A stretch of DNA of 64,000 nucleotides from Mycoplasma seminis (GCF_030718845.1 NZ_CP132191.1:186001-250000), one strand, 5' to 3'. Counted from the stretch's first letter, positions 24,570 through 34,182 are shown. Notes: generated by a model from the letters alone, not told the origin. Numbers and translations: made by a program.

Positions 24570-25266
24570 ATTATACATAGTTGGAACACCAATAGGAAAC
24601 CTAGAAGATATAACTTTAAGAGCTCTTAGAACACTTAAAGAAGTTGAAATCATAGCATGTGAAGATACTAGAGTAACTCACAAGTTACTAGAAAAATACG
24701 AAATCACAAATAAAAGATTAATTACATATAATAACTTTACTGAAAAAAGTTCATCAAAAGGAATTTTAGAGCTTATTAATAGTGGTAAAGATATTGCTTT
24801 AGTTTCTGATGCTGGAATGCCGGTAGTATCAGATCCTGGATTTGAAGTTATTTCTCAAGCCAGAGAAAACGGAATTCAAGTTGAAATTATTCCTGGAGTA
24901 AATGCTGCAATAACAGCTTTTGTTGGTTCAAACTTTTCTAATGAATTCACGTTCTTAGGATTTATTAAAGACAAAAGTCAGCAAAGAATTAATCAACTTT
25001 CAGCACTAGAAATAGGGACTTATATCTTTTATGTATCACCACATAAAATGCTTTCAACATTGCAAGATATAGCAACAGTGTTTGAAGATAAAGCTAAATT
25101 ATGTTTAGCTAAAGAACTCACTAAAATGCATGAAACTTGATATTATGGTAATGCACAAGAACTTTATGAACAATTTACGGCAATGGATTCAATTAAAGGT
25201 GAATTTACTTTAGTTTTAAATATTCCTAAAATCAAAAGAGTTAAGGTTAATAAATATAAGAAATAG
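24562..25266 (+). CDS. rsmI: 16S rRNA 2'-O-ribose methyltransferase RsmI
   Basis: SAM-dependent methylation of the ribose of C1402 in 16S rRNA (YraL/RsmI family). The SAM-binding TP_methylase fold shows VGTPIGNLEDIT at residues 7-18, CEDTRVTHKLL near 35, LVSDAGMPVVSDPG near 82 and IPGVNAA near 115. It has 234 aa. The start overlaps holB by 8 bases with GGAGT upstream. This is the last gene of the dnaX run and ends in a strong terminator facing the next, convergent gene. Confidence 0.95.
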
Positions 25267-25270
25267 AATT

Positions 25271-25303
25271 TAAAAACATCAGATTGGCTTCTGATGTTTT
25301 TGA
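25271..25303. terminator. Bidirectional terminator between rsmI and the DUF2130 gene
   Basis: Perfect 12-bp stem AAAAACATCAGA / TCTGATGTTTTT between convergent genes, with U-runs in both directions. Confidence 0.85.
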
Positions 25304-25305
25304 AT

Positions 25306-26811
25306 TTAATCTTCTTGAATGTCTGCAATTTCTTCTTCGACTTCTGCATCTTGAATATTTTCAATTTGTTTTGTAGAAACTTTATTATTATCTAAAAATA
25401 CCGCATCATCTACTTTATCTAATTCTTTAAGTAAAGAGAATTTCTTGAACTTATTAACGAAAGCGTTAAATCTGCTTTTAATAGTTTTTTCTACATATGT
25501 TCTAAGCTTTCCGGTTGCAGTTTCCATCTTTTCAATTTCTTTAATCATGTCTTCTGTTGCTTTATCAATTGAATTAATATTCTTTTGTAAATCAGTTCTA
25601 AACTCATCAAATTTTTCAATAAGCTTTTTCTTATCTTCGATTTGAATATCCATTCTGGTTAATTTAGCTTTTTCAATAAAAAGTCTTTGTCAAATATTAA
25701 TCATTTGAGGAAGCGCTTCAAAACGCATTTGGATTAAGTTTTCATAATCTGGAACATTTTTTACCAAGTATGTTTCATTAGGTTCTAATGTTGTAACTAA
25801 GAAAGCAACATCAGCTTTGAAATTAACTCTATCTGTATTAAGTTTTTTATAAAATGAAGAGTTCTTTTGTGTACCACCGGCTGATGCTTGATCTTTAGCT
25901 TCGATTACAATGCTTCCAATAATTTTATTTTCAAATTCAGGATCAGGACTAAAGAAATCAATTTTGAAATCAGGTTTTGTTCCTTTATCTTTTTCAGTGG
26001 TGCTTTTACCATTTTCATCTAAAGCTACAGTGGTTTTATAAAACTTAATATAAGGGTTATAACCATATAATTCATTTAAAGTATCCATAATAGATTTTTC
26101 AAAATCCTCACCAATTTCTTTAGTAGAACGTTGGTATTTAGCTTGTGTTAATTGATTATTTAATTCAGTTAATCTTTCGGTTTCTTCTTTGTATTTTGAT
26201 ATTTTTTCTTCTAAAGGTTGTAAAGCTAAACGAAGTTTTTCTTCCTCTTCTTGTTTAACTTGTTTTTTAGTTTCTTGTACAATTGTTTCTTGTAATTTTT
26301 GCTTTTGTTGTTCAAATTCTAATTGAGCTTTTAATAATTCGTTTTTAATATCTTTTTCTTTGTTTTGCTTTAACTCATTTAATTCAGTTTGAAGTTTATA
26401 GTAATTTAATTTAAAGTCAGCTTCTTTATTTTTTACTTCAGAATCAATTTCTTTTTGTTTATTTTCCTCAAAAAACTTCATTTGCTCATTAAGAGTTTTA
26501 ATTTGACTTGAGAAGTCATCTTTTTCTTTTTTAACTTCTTGCAATACTTTTTCAAAAGAATCTTTTTGTTTCTTAAGTAACTCTAAAACTTCAGGTTGTG
26601 TAGTGAGTTTTTCTTTATATTCTGCAATAGCTTTTTCCTTAATTTTATCTGTAAATTCAGGTTGACTTTCCTTGTATTTTTCAAATAAAACAGTCATTGT
26701 TTTAGAATCTAAATCAGCAAGTGAAATATAATCACCAGCAGTAGCATTTGCAAGTAATTCAATTTCAAGTTCGTTAATATTTCTTATTTTGATATCAATT
26801 TTTTTGTTCAT
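25306..26811 (-). CDS. DUF2130-family coiled-coil protein, 501 aa
   Basis: The frame runs from ATG 26809-26811 to TAA 25306-25308, joined by a UGA-Trp at about 25687. Residues about 60-230 form a long Lys/Glu/Gln-rich coiled coil. The DUF2130 core follows (about 230-375), with STKEIGEDFEKSIMDTLNE, KGTKPDFKIDF, and VIEAKDQASAGGTQ; this restriction-endonuclease-like fold has been proposed for the family, but its activity is unknown. The C-terminal 115 residues are helical and acidic (ends EEEIADIQED). AGGAGGAAATA supports the start. It stands alone, convergent with rsmI. Being joined through UGA, it is one protein and not two. Confidence 0.88.
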
Positions 26812-26867
26812 TATTTCCTCCTATTATTTTTATTTTATATTGTTTTTTTATTAAATTTACAAAATAT

Positions 26868-26896
26868 AAAAAATAATCACTAGATGTGATTATTTA
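26868..26896 (-). terminator. Terminator after the RNase HIII-like gene
   Basis: AATAATCAC / GTGATTATT stem (loop TAGAT) followed on the minus strand by a T-run; it overlaps the stop codon of the gene. Confidence 0.7.
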
Positions 26897-27582
26897 GAAA
26901 GTTTGAAATTCATTTTGCAAACATTTGGAAGTGATTTTTCACCATGTAAAGCAACAAATTCTTTAACTTGTTCTTTTACTTTAGCACTTGCTCCAAGTGA
27001 AAAATGGAAATTTCACTCTTGATTTTGCTTTTGCATATATTGCAATAAGGTATAACGAGCAATGATTGAAGCGCAAGCTACAGAAACATGTAAATCTTCT
27101 GCTTTTTCTACTAATAATGTTTGCAAATCATATTCAGCTATATTAGCTCAGTTATTTTCAAAAAATTTAGAATGATATTTTAAGATTGAATTAGTTGTTG
27201 AGTATTTATCAATCACAATTAAATCTGGATTAAATTGTGATTTATTTTGCTTAAAGTTTGATAAAGCACAAGCATGTGCAAAAAACTTGAGTTCATTGTT
27301 ATTGTATCTTGCACTTAATTTATTAAATCCAGCTTGTGAAAGTGTATAAACTGAATAAGGAATCAGCCTCATTAATTTAGGCGCTATTTCACAGATTTTT
27401 TTATCTGTGATTTTTTTAGAATCTTTTACGCCTAAATTAAGCACTTGTTTTTCTAAATTAGTAGGTACATAAGCGGCACAAGCTACTAATGGAGTAAAAT
27501 AATCTCCAACTCCAGTTTCATCAACTCCGATAACTTCTCGGTTGACTAAATCAATTTTATTCATATCATCTATAAAACGCAT
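26890..27582 (-). CDS. rnhC: RNase HIII-like ribonuclease H
   Basis: Cleaves the RNA strand of RNA-DNA hybrids. The active-site motif GVDETGVGDYFTP near residue 20 resembles the RNase HIII form (DExGxGDYF) more than RNase HII. Further conserved residues are DSKK near 58, a mid-protein Asp in LIVIDKYST, and VACASIIARY near 175. It has 230 aa, shorter than typical RNase HIII because the N-terminal substrate-binding domain is missing. One UGA-Trp is at 27145. It starts on a TAATG overlap with the upstream HAD gene, so the two are co-translated. Confidence 0.88.
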
Positions 27583-28490
27583 TATTCTTCCTCAACTGCT
27601 TGAATTTTTCTTTTTCTTGCATTTGATTTTTCAATTTCAGCTTTAGGATTGTCTAAGAATTTGTGAATGTAGTCTCCGACTCCACCTTCTTTGTTTGTTT
27701 TTGAAACTTTAATTGATGCATATTTCTTAACATCTTTTGTAGCGTTAGCCATAGCTACTGAAACGTTAGCAATTTTAAACATAGGCACATCATTAAATCC
27801 ATCACCTAAAGCAATAGTGTTTTCAATTTTAACATCGTAGTAACGGATCAGTAAGCTAAGAGCTTTACCTTTGTTAGCTTGTGTGTTTGTAATATCAAAT
27901 ACTGGTGTAAGTCCTTCACCTTTTGATCAGTATGAGAATTCAGCTAAATCTCCGTAACGTGCTTTTAAGTATCTTCTTAAGTATTCAACATCAGTTGTTG
28001 GCTTAACGTCAAATATTACTCCTGTAGGCATTAAAGGTAATTTGTGGTAGTCTAATCCAACACGAAGTTTTGAACTTGATTTAAATCCGAATACTTTTTC
28101 AAGTTCTTCATCTCTATGTTGTAATTGAACCCAGTCAGGTCCTTCAATAGCAATATTAGTAACCTCTTTTTGTACATGAGGGTCACCTAAAATATATAAA
28201 GCTTCATTAAGGTTTAAATATTTAATGTAAGGAATAAATTCTTGATTATATGGGTGGTGAATGTGAGCTCCGTTGAAGTTAGAAACGATTGTATCAAGAC
28301 CTAAAGTGTCATAAATGAATTTAGTACTTCTTCATGGTCTACCTGTTAAAATACATACAACGTGTCCTTCTTCTGTAGCTCTTTTAATTGCTGAAACAGT
28401 TCTATCGTGGATAGCTCCTGTTGCACTAGATTGTAATGTTGTACCATCTAAGTCGATAGCAAACAAGTATCTTTCTTTTTGTTCTGTCAT
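27582..28490 (-). CDS. Cof-type HAD hydrolase
   Basis: Haloacid-dehalogenase phosphatase of the Cof/YidA group, with sugar phosphates or flavin nucleotides as usual substrates; the actual substrate is unknown. Motif I FAIDLDGTT is near residue 11, motif II CILTGRPW near residue 47, motif III is the Lys in the NKGKALSLL region near 208, and motif IV ALGDGFNDVPMF near 228. A Cof-type cap lies between motifs II and III. It has 302 aa, plus a basic tail (NARKRKIQAVEEE). AAAGGA precedes ATG 28488-28490. It overlaps the RNase H gene by one base. Confidence 0.92.
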
Positions 28491-28633
28491 ATTGAGTCCT
28501 TTCAATAAGAATTATTTAGTTTTGAATATTGTAATATGGTAATATTCCATAATTGTTTATATATTATAAACATTTTCATAAAAAATGAAATAATCTTATT
28601 GCTGTTCCACATTTTGTTCCATATTTTAAACTA

Positions 28634-29917
28634 GGACACTTTATTTAGACTGTAAAAGTTATGATAAAAGAGCAAATTGTTTTGAATAAATCATTAATGG
28701 AAAGATTATTCAATTGTATTCTCACTATAGAAAGAAATAAATTTCCTTATGAAAAATTCATAAATTTATTTGAAATAGCCACAAATATTCAACTACCAAA
28801 AAATCAATTAATGGAAATTATTGAATTTATAAAACATTATAATTTACATAATATGAATAAAGAAGTAGTTTACAAATTATCAAAAGATAAACGTGGAAGA
28901 AAAAGAAAAAATACAAAAGTTAATTGAAACAAGATTTCAAAAGACGATATGGTTACAATACTAGAAATTTGACAAAAATATGGAGAAATTGTCAAAGATA
29001 TTCCTGAAGAAGATTTGAACAAAATCAAAAATATTAAATCAAGTAAAGCTGAAATAGCTAAATCTTTTAACATGTCTAGAAGCACTTTATTTAATTTATT
29101 AAGCCAAAAAACTTCTAAAAATTCAGATAAAGAAATTGAATATGAAAATGAAATTAAAGAAGTGTTTTACAAGCACAAAAGAAATTTTGGAAGAGCTAGA
29201 ATTTCTGCTGTATTAGAAAAAGAATACGGTATTAAGATTTCTTCTAGAACAATAGGAAGAAGAATGAAACAAATAGGCCTTAAATGTAGAGTTAGACAAA
29301 AACAAAAAGAAAGAGAAATTAAAAATACTTCTGCACAATGTGACAACATAGTTAAAAGAGATTATAACGATAAAGAAAATAGAAATATTGTAGCAACAGA
29401 TGTTACATACCTAAAAGTTCCTTACGATTTAAAATATGTATTAAATCACTTATTTTTATCAGTCGCAATAAATCATAAAACAAAAAGAGTGTTAAATTAT
29501 AATGTCTCAACCAGAAATGATACTGAACTTGTTATTTCGCATATAAAAGAATTAGAATTTGATTCACCATGAATAATTCACTCAAATCACGGTTATCAAT
29601 ACACTTCAAAAGAGTATATTGAATTAATTAATTCTAAAAACGGGACTATATCGATGAGTAGAGTAGGCAATTCTCTAGACAATAGAGAAGCAGAATATTT
29701 CTTCTCGATTTTAAAATCTGAATGTTTAAATTTTGTTAATTACAACACAACTTCATATGATGAATTATTAGTAATTATCAAAGATTTTATTGAATATTAT
29801 AATTCGGAAAGAATTCAATCTAATTTAGGATGATTAACTCCTAATCAATTTTATGCTTTAAATTCTTAATCAAAAAAATAGACAATTTATAAGGAGGGGA
29901 GTCCAAATAAGTTGTCC
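28634..29917 (+). mobile_element. IS3-family insertion sequence (single-ORF type)
   Basis: The ends form an imperfect inverted repeat: GGACACTTTATTTAGACT at 28634-28651, and the reverse complement of 29900-29917 reads GGACAACTTATTTGGACT (15 of 18 identical). The 1284-bp element lies in the gap between the HAD gene and pyrH and interrupts no visible gene. I see no convincing target duplication, so the insertion may be old. It carries one transposase gene in one frame. Confidence 0.85.
28661..29869 (+). CDS. IS3-family transposase with a catalytic Asp replaced by Asn
   Basis: A single 402-aa frame with UGA-Trp codons. The N-terminal half has a helix-turn-helix-like stretch (AEIAKSFNMSRSTLFNLL near residue 127). 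The HTH_21-like region (GRARISAVLEKEYGIKISS) precedes the integrase core. The first catalytic Asp is in ATDVTYLKV near residue 247. The second motif reads HSNHGYQY where the family has HSD-x-G: the codon is AAT at 29584-29586. The Glu is retained in DNREAEYFFSILKSE. The reading frame is intact, but loss of a DDE residue predicts no transposition. Confidence 0.85.
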
Positions 29918-30129
29918 ATGTATAATTTCCATTTTTCATTAATTTTAAGGCAATTTAGTCTAAATTTGCTACTAAAAATGCTCTAAAGTACTAAATTAAG
30001 TAAATAAGATACTTCTTTATAGTGTAATAAATTCATTTAGCACTACAATAAGCTATAAAAAAATTCTCAATAGCTTATTAATCTTAAATTTTTAATATAA
30101 AATATAAGAAATTAAAACTAGGGGTTACA
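29918..30129. other. Gap between the IS and pyrH
   Basis: No gene is seen. It holds a 10-bp inverted repeat AATAAGCTAT / ATAGCTTATT (30047-30056 and 30070-30079) with a 13-base loop and no T-run, then an AT-rich promoter-like stretch before pyrH. Confidence 0.5.
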
Positions 30130-30849
30130 ATGATTAAATACAAAAGAATACTGATAAAGCTTTCTGGTGAAGGTTTTGCAAATAAAGAAAAACATTTAGC
30201 TATTGATTATGATTTAGTATCAAACATAGCTCACCAACTTAAAGAAGTTGTTAAACAAGGCGTGGAAGTTTCAATCGTTATTGGAGGTGGTAACTTCTGA
30301 CGTGGAGCTTCAGCTGAAAAAAATGGTATTAACCGTAATAGAGCAGATTACATTGGGATGCTTGCTACAATTATGAATGGGCTTGCATTATGTAGTGGAT
30401 TTGAACATGTAGGACTTAAAGCAAGAGTTCAAAGTTCACTTAACATTGACCAAAGAGTTGCTGAAAACTATGTAAACGAAAAAACACTAAGATACTTAGA
30501 ACAAGGTGAAGTAGTTATTTTTGTTGGTGGAACTGGTAGACCATTTTTCACAACAGATACAGCAGCAACTTTATATGCTTCAGAAATCGGAGCAGAAGTA
30601 ATTTTAATGGGTAAAAATGGAACTGATGGAGTTTATGATTCAGATCCTAAGAAAAACCCAGAAGCAAAAAGATATGACCATATTACATATGATGAAATCC
30701 TTGAAAAGAAATTACAAGTTATGGATTTAACAGCAACAAGTATGGCGAGAGACAACAATATCAATTTAATTGTTTTTAACTTATTAGAAGAAAACTCACT
30801 TCTTAGAGCTTTAGAAGGAACAATTACTCATACGGAGGTAACTAAATAA
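30130..30849 (+). CDS. pyrH: Uridylate kinase
   Basis: UMP kinase of the amino-acid-kinase fold. Seen are KRILIKLSGEGF at residues 5-16, VIGGGNFWRG near residue 50 (with a UGA-Trp), a UMP-binding VGGTGRPFFTTDTAA near residue 138, and KNGTDGVYDSDPKK near residue 172. It has 239 aa. GGGG lies ahead of the ATG. It is followed by frr with a one-base overlap (TAATG), the standard pyrH-frr pair. Confidence 0.96.
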
Positions 30850-31400
30850 TGGAATTAGAAATGTACTTAATGGATCTTGAAGAAAGATGTGATAAAGCAG
30901 TATCTCACTACCGTTTTGAATTATCTAAAATTTCTACAGGAAGAGCTAATCCACAAATTATTAAGGGAGTTAGAGTTAATTACTATGACACTTTAACACC
31001 ACTTGAAGAATTAGCAAACATCAGTGTTCCTGAACCTCAACAATTACTTATCAAACCATATGATGTAACTTCAATTAGAGAAATCAATAAAGCACTTGAA
31101 AAAGCTAATTTAGGTATCTTACCTGTTGATGAAGGGAGTCAAATTAGACTTACATTCCCACCTCTTACAACTGAAAGACGTAAAGAGATGACTAAGTCAC
31201 TTGCAAAACTTACAGAAGCTGCTAAAGTTGGCGTAAGAAATGCTCGTCAAGATGTTAATAAAGCAATCAAAAATGACGAAGAATTATCAGAAGATGTTCA
31301 AAAAAGCTATTTAGATGCTGTACAAAAAGAAGTTGATAAAGAAATTGCTAAGATTGATGCAATTACTAAAGATAAACAAGAAGAATTAATGAATAAATAA
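30849..31400 (+). CDS. frr: Ribosome recycling factor
   Basis: Splits post-termination ribosomes together with EF-G. The family signature is seen: SKISTGRANPQII near residue 26, ISVPEPQQLLIKPYD near 60, LTFPPLTTERRKEM near 100, and VRNARQDVNKAIK near 126. It has 183 aa, full length. A GGAGG-type site lies in the end of pyrH. No terminator directly follows; the next gene starts 86 bases on. Confidence 0.97.
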   Translation: MELEMYLMDLEERCDKAVSHYRFELSKISTGRANPQIIKGVRVNYYDTLTPLEELANISVPEPQQLLIKPYDVTSIREINKALEKANLGILPVDEGSQIRLTFPPLTTERRKEMTKSLAKLTEAAKVGVRNARQDVNKAIKNDEELSEDVQKSYLDAVQKEVDKEIAKIDAITKDKQEELMNK

Positions 31401-31486
31401 TATTGCTATTAGATGTGTGTACTCACATATTGCATAATTATTAATGTTTTTATAAATAAAATATGTTAATAATAATTAGAGGCAAA

Positions 31487-31825
31487 ATGGACAAGGAAAA
31501 CAAATTACTTAAAAAGCATAAATATTGGATTATTTTATGAACAACAATATTAAGCGTGTTAACATTTGGAGCTATAATTGCTTTTTTAGTTTTATCTATA
31601 GTTTATTTACAAAAAATATATTTAATAGTAATTGCTGTAGTTTTATTATTTCTTAGCATATTTGCTGTTTATCATGCAATTCGTGAAATAACATGAGGAT
31701 TTCAATTTTTCTACAAAGATTGCAGAAAAATTGAAAATTATCCTTTTTCTATTGAAACAAATAAAAGATGAAAAAAATTCTTCAAACACTTTTATGTCAA
31801 TAGATGAGATTGGATGAAAAAATAA
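31487..31825 (+). CDS. Small two-helix membrane protein, 112 aa
   Basis: Unrecognised. The frame runs from ATG 31487 (TTAGAGGCAAA upstream) to TAA 31823-31825, with UGA-Trp codons and two ordinary UGG. Two hydrophobic helices cover about residues 14-42 and 45-65, followed by an aromatic, Lys/Trp-rich tail ending NRWDWMKK. The layout is like the two small membrane proteins at 15059-15907; common ancestry is possible but not shown. It may be read through from pyrH-frr and ends at a strong terminator. Confidence 0.72.
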
Positions 31826-31837
31826 AATTCTAATTAT

Positions 31838-31877
31838 AAAGCTGTTAACCCACTATTACGGTAGGTTGCAGCTTTTT
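31838..31877 (+). terminator. Terminator after the small membrane protein gene
   Basis: AAAGCTG-AACC / GGTT-CAGCTTTTT hairpin, a long stem with a small internal asymmetry, then a T-run. Confidence 0.8.
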
Positions 31878-31901
31878 GATTTACTTTTAGTAAAACGGAA
31901 T

Positions 31902-32124
31902 AAAAAAATCTACTTTTCAGTAGATTAAAATGAACTCAATTACATACCTTTTGATAAATCACTATTCAAACAACTAGTATGTATGTCTTTATCTGAATTG
32001 TATTCATTTATCCAAGTGCATTTTCCCTAAGCAAGTACAATAGACTTATCTTAATGCTTCCATAAGGGCTTCTTCATTAAGATTTTACATCCGTACTCGT
32101 TCAATAGTAATCAACAATAATTAC
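31902..32124 (-). ncRNA. Unidentified structured RNA (about 220 nt)
   Basis: No reading frame of note lies here, but on the minus strand all parts of an RNA gene line up. A promoter is present (TTGTCT, 16-base spacer, TGC-TACAAT; + positions 32153-32158 and 32131-32136). The predicted transcript contains a local hairpin GTAAT/ATTAC near the start, a 9-bp perfect stem ATCTTAATG/CATTAAGAT enclosed by CGAGTAC/GTACTTG, then a second domain TGAA-CAATT/AATTG-TTCA enclosing ACATAC/GTATGT. It ends in AATCTACT-GAAA-AGTAGATT plus a run of seven T. It lies downstream of ylxM. I could not match it to tmRNA, RNase P, 6S or a riboswitch class. Confidence 0.6.
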
Positions 32125-32130
32125 ACAAAT

Positions 32131-32158
32131 ATTGTAGCATTCATAGAAGTTTAGACAA
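32131..32158 (-). promoter_or_regulatory. Promoter of the unidentified RNA
   Basis: On the minus strand TTGTCT (32153-32158), 16-base spacer, extended -10 TGC-TACAAT (-10 at 32131-32136). Confidence 0.6.
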
Positions 32159-32172
32159 GAGAAATTTTATAC

Positions 32173-32197
32173 AAAAAATAAGGCAGTGCCTTATCCT
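32173..32197 (-). terminator. Terminator after ylxM
   Basis: On the minus strand ATAAGGCA / TGCCTTAT hairpin followed by six T; it overlaps the ylxM stop codon. Confidence 0.75.
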
Positions 32198-32415
32198 AAT
32201 TGTTTTTCGTATTTAAGCAAGTTTTTAATTGCTTTATTTAAAGTATCATAAGCGGCTGAACGTGTTGTTGCAAGTATTTCAGCGACTTCAGCATATGATA
32301 AATCTTGTTCATAATATAACTGAAAAACTTGTTGTTGATTGTGAGTAAGCAATTTCCCATACTTATCAAATAATTCAGTATATTTTTCAATATTTTCGAT
32401 TGATTTATTATTCAT
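32191..32415 (-). CDS. ylxM: YlxM-like sigma-factor-like DNA-binding protein
   Basis: YlxM/p13 family, associated with the SRP pathway in Firmicutes and mollicutes. The 74-aa protein has a sigma-70 region-4-like helix-turn-helix: LLTHNQQQVFQLYYEQDLSY, then AEVAEILATTRSAAYDTLN, which is typical. It overlaps the end of ftsY by 8 bases and is thus translationally coupled to the SRP receptor gene, which supports the assignment. Confidence 0.9.
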   Translation of the reverse strand: MNNKSIENIEKYTELFDKYGKLLTHNQQQVFQLYYEQDLSYAEVAEILATTRSAAYDTLNKAIKNLLKYEKQLG

Positions 32416-33448
32416 TGATTAAATCCTTAGTCATTTGGTAAATGAATAATTCAAGATCAAATTCTTGCAAGTCATCAAGTTGCTCACCTAACCCAACATA
32501 TTTAACATCAATATCATATTCGTCCTTGATTGAAAGCACTATTCCACCTTTAGATGTACCATCCATCTTGGTTAAAATAATACCTGTTAAATTAGCTATT
32601 TCCTTAAAGTTTTTAGCTTGTGAAAGTCCATTTTGACCTGTAGTTGCATCTAGTACAAGAAGTGATTCATGTGGTGCAGAAGGTTCGAATTTTTGAATTA
32701 CTCCAATCATTTTTTCAAGTTCCTTCATAAGGTTAACCTTATTTTGTAATCTACCAGCTGTATCGATAATTAAAAGGTCATATTTTTCATTTACTGCCTT
32801 ATCCATAGCTTTATAAACAACTGAAGATGGATCAGCACCTTCTTTATCTGGTTTAATAATAGCAGCTCCAATTCTATCGGCTCAAACACCAAGTTGATTT
32901 ACAGCTCCTGCTCTAAAAGTATCAGCAGCAGCAATTAAAACTTTTTTGCCTTCTTTAATGTATTTATTAGCTATTTTAGCGATTGAAGTAGTTTTTCCTG
33001 AACCATTAACTCCAACAAAAATAAAGACATTTAATCTACCGTCTTCAAAGTTTAAATTAGTATTAACAATTGAGTTATTAGCATAAATTGAAAACATAAT
33101 ATCAGCAACTAATTCACCAATTAATTTTGGATCATCAATGTTATTTGTTCTAACTTCTTGTTTAATTTTTTCAACCATAACATCAACAAGTGAAGCATTA
33201 ATATCTGACATAATAAGTAATTCTTCAAATTCATCAAAAAAATCTTCATCAAGTTGTACATGACGGTTTTGAATTTCAAGCAGTTTCTTTCCAAATGATG
33301 AAGCAGAATTAAGTCCAGATTCATACTTTTTAAATTTTTCTGAATTTAAAATTTCTTTCTTTTCTTTTTCATCAAGTTCTTTATTAATTGTTTCTACATC
33401 TTTTTTTCTTGTAAAAACTTTTTCTTTTAATTTACTAAAAAATCCCAT
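32408..33448 (-). CDS. ftsY: Signal recognition particle receptor FtsY
   Basis: GTPase that receives SRP-ribosome complexes at the membrane. The short charged N-terminal region (about 70 residues, [16 protein letters not shown]) is followed by the N domain. The G domain shows [17 protein letters not shown] (G1), [23 protein letters not shown] (G3), [10 protein letters not shown] (G4) and GLGEQLDDL (G5). It has 346 aa. A UGA-Trp lies at about 32880. Its RNA partner is at 52317-52402 in this window. Confidence 0.96.
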
Positions 33449-33761
33449 ATAAGTATTTTACTCAATAAACTTAAAAAGAGTTAGAAAAAAATATTTATCC
33501 AAGCAAGATTTTTTCAGCAAAATTTAATTGATTTTTAGCTCTGAAAAACAAAATGTGGAAACTTTCCACATTGCTATTTTGCTTTATTTTAAAATGCTAA
33601 AAATTTCAAAATCTTTCAAAGAAACCTTTTGAATGTGTTGATTAAGATATTTGATGCTTTTTTAATAAAGTTTAATAAAACTAATTAAAGAAATTTTTAC
33701 TTTTTAGCAAACATTTTTTAGTTTTAAAAATACAAAATTACTATATAATATAAACATATCT
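33449..33761. other. Non-coding gap between ftsY and tRNA-Leu
   Basis: No gene is seen in this 313-base A+T-rich stretch. It holds a near-perfect 21-base palindrome at 33552-33572 (AATGTGGAAA-C-TTTCCACATT), the divergent ftsY promoter region, and a -10 box TATAAT at 33744-33749 for the tRNA. Confidence 0.5.
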
Positions 33762-33846
33762 GCCCGAGTGGTGAAATTGGTAGACACGCTAGACTAAGGA
33801 TCTAGTGGAGCGATCCATGCAGGTTCGAGTCCTGTCTCGGGCACCA
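33762..33846 (+). tRNA. tRNA-Leu (anticodon AAG)
   Basis: Acceptor stem GCCCGAG / CTCGGGC with encoded ACCA; the anticodon loop CTAAGGA between CTAGA and TCTAG gives anticodon AAG; the long variable arm typical of class II tRNAs (TGGAGCGATCCA) and the T-loop GGTTCGAGTCC are present. TATAAT at 33744-33749 and a following terminator make it a single-gene unit. An A at position 34 is unusual in bacteria outside Arg, so the identity rests on this loop reading. Confidence 0.94.
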
Positions 33847-33849
33847 TAT

Positions 33850-33873
33850 GACATGCTAAGCATGTCTTTTTTA
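33850..33873 (+). terminator. Terminator after tRNA-Leu
   Basis: GACATGC-TAA-GCATGTC hairpin followed by six T. Confidence 0.85.
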
Positions 33874-33895
33874 TTACTTATTTTTAGGGGTAAAA

Positions 33896-33918
33896 TAAAA
33901 TCACCTTGTGGTGATTTA
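33896..33918 (-). terminator. Terminator after ptsH
   Basis: On the minus strand AAATCACC-ACAA-GGTGATTT hairpin with a T-rich tail. Confidence 0.75.
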
Positions 33919-34182
33919 TTATATTAATCCGTTTGCTTCTAGTGCTGATTGAATTGCTTTAGCAGCTTCTGTTTCATCTTCACCAGAAACTTTAACTGTA
34001 ATTTCAGCTCCATGTTTAACACCTAAGGCCATAATGTTCATAATAGATTTTAAGTTTGCTTCTCTACCATTGTAAATTAATTTTGAGTCTGATTTAAATT
34101 TTGTAGCAGTTGATACTATTAATGTTGCTGGTCTAGCGTGTAATCCAATTGGATCAACAATCTTACATGAAAATTCTTTCAT
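33919..34182 (-). CDS. ptsH: Phosphocarrier protein HPr
   Basis: Carries phosphate from Enzyme I to sugar-specific PTS Enzymes II. The active-site His is in GLHARPA near residue 15 and the regulatory Ser in NLKSIMNIMALG near residue 46, so HPr kinase control is possible. It has 87 aa, complete. CTAGGAGGAAAAT is a strong ribosome site ahead of the ATG, and a TATAAT box lies in the upstream 60 bases. It stands alone with its own terminator. Confidence 0.97.
   Translation of the reverse strand: MKEFSCKIVDPIGLHARPATLIVSTATKFKSDSKLIYNGREANLKSIMNIMALGVKHGAEITVKVSGEDETEAAKAIQSALEANGLI

Noticed and set aside
25306-26811. Two genes (115 aa and 373 aa) in the DUF2130 region
   Set aside because: They are one frame joined through a UGA-Trp codon at about 25687.
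28620-29930. Target-site duplication for the second IS3 copy
   Set aside because: No matching 3-4 bp direct repeat lies at both ends of the best inverted repeat.
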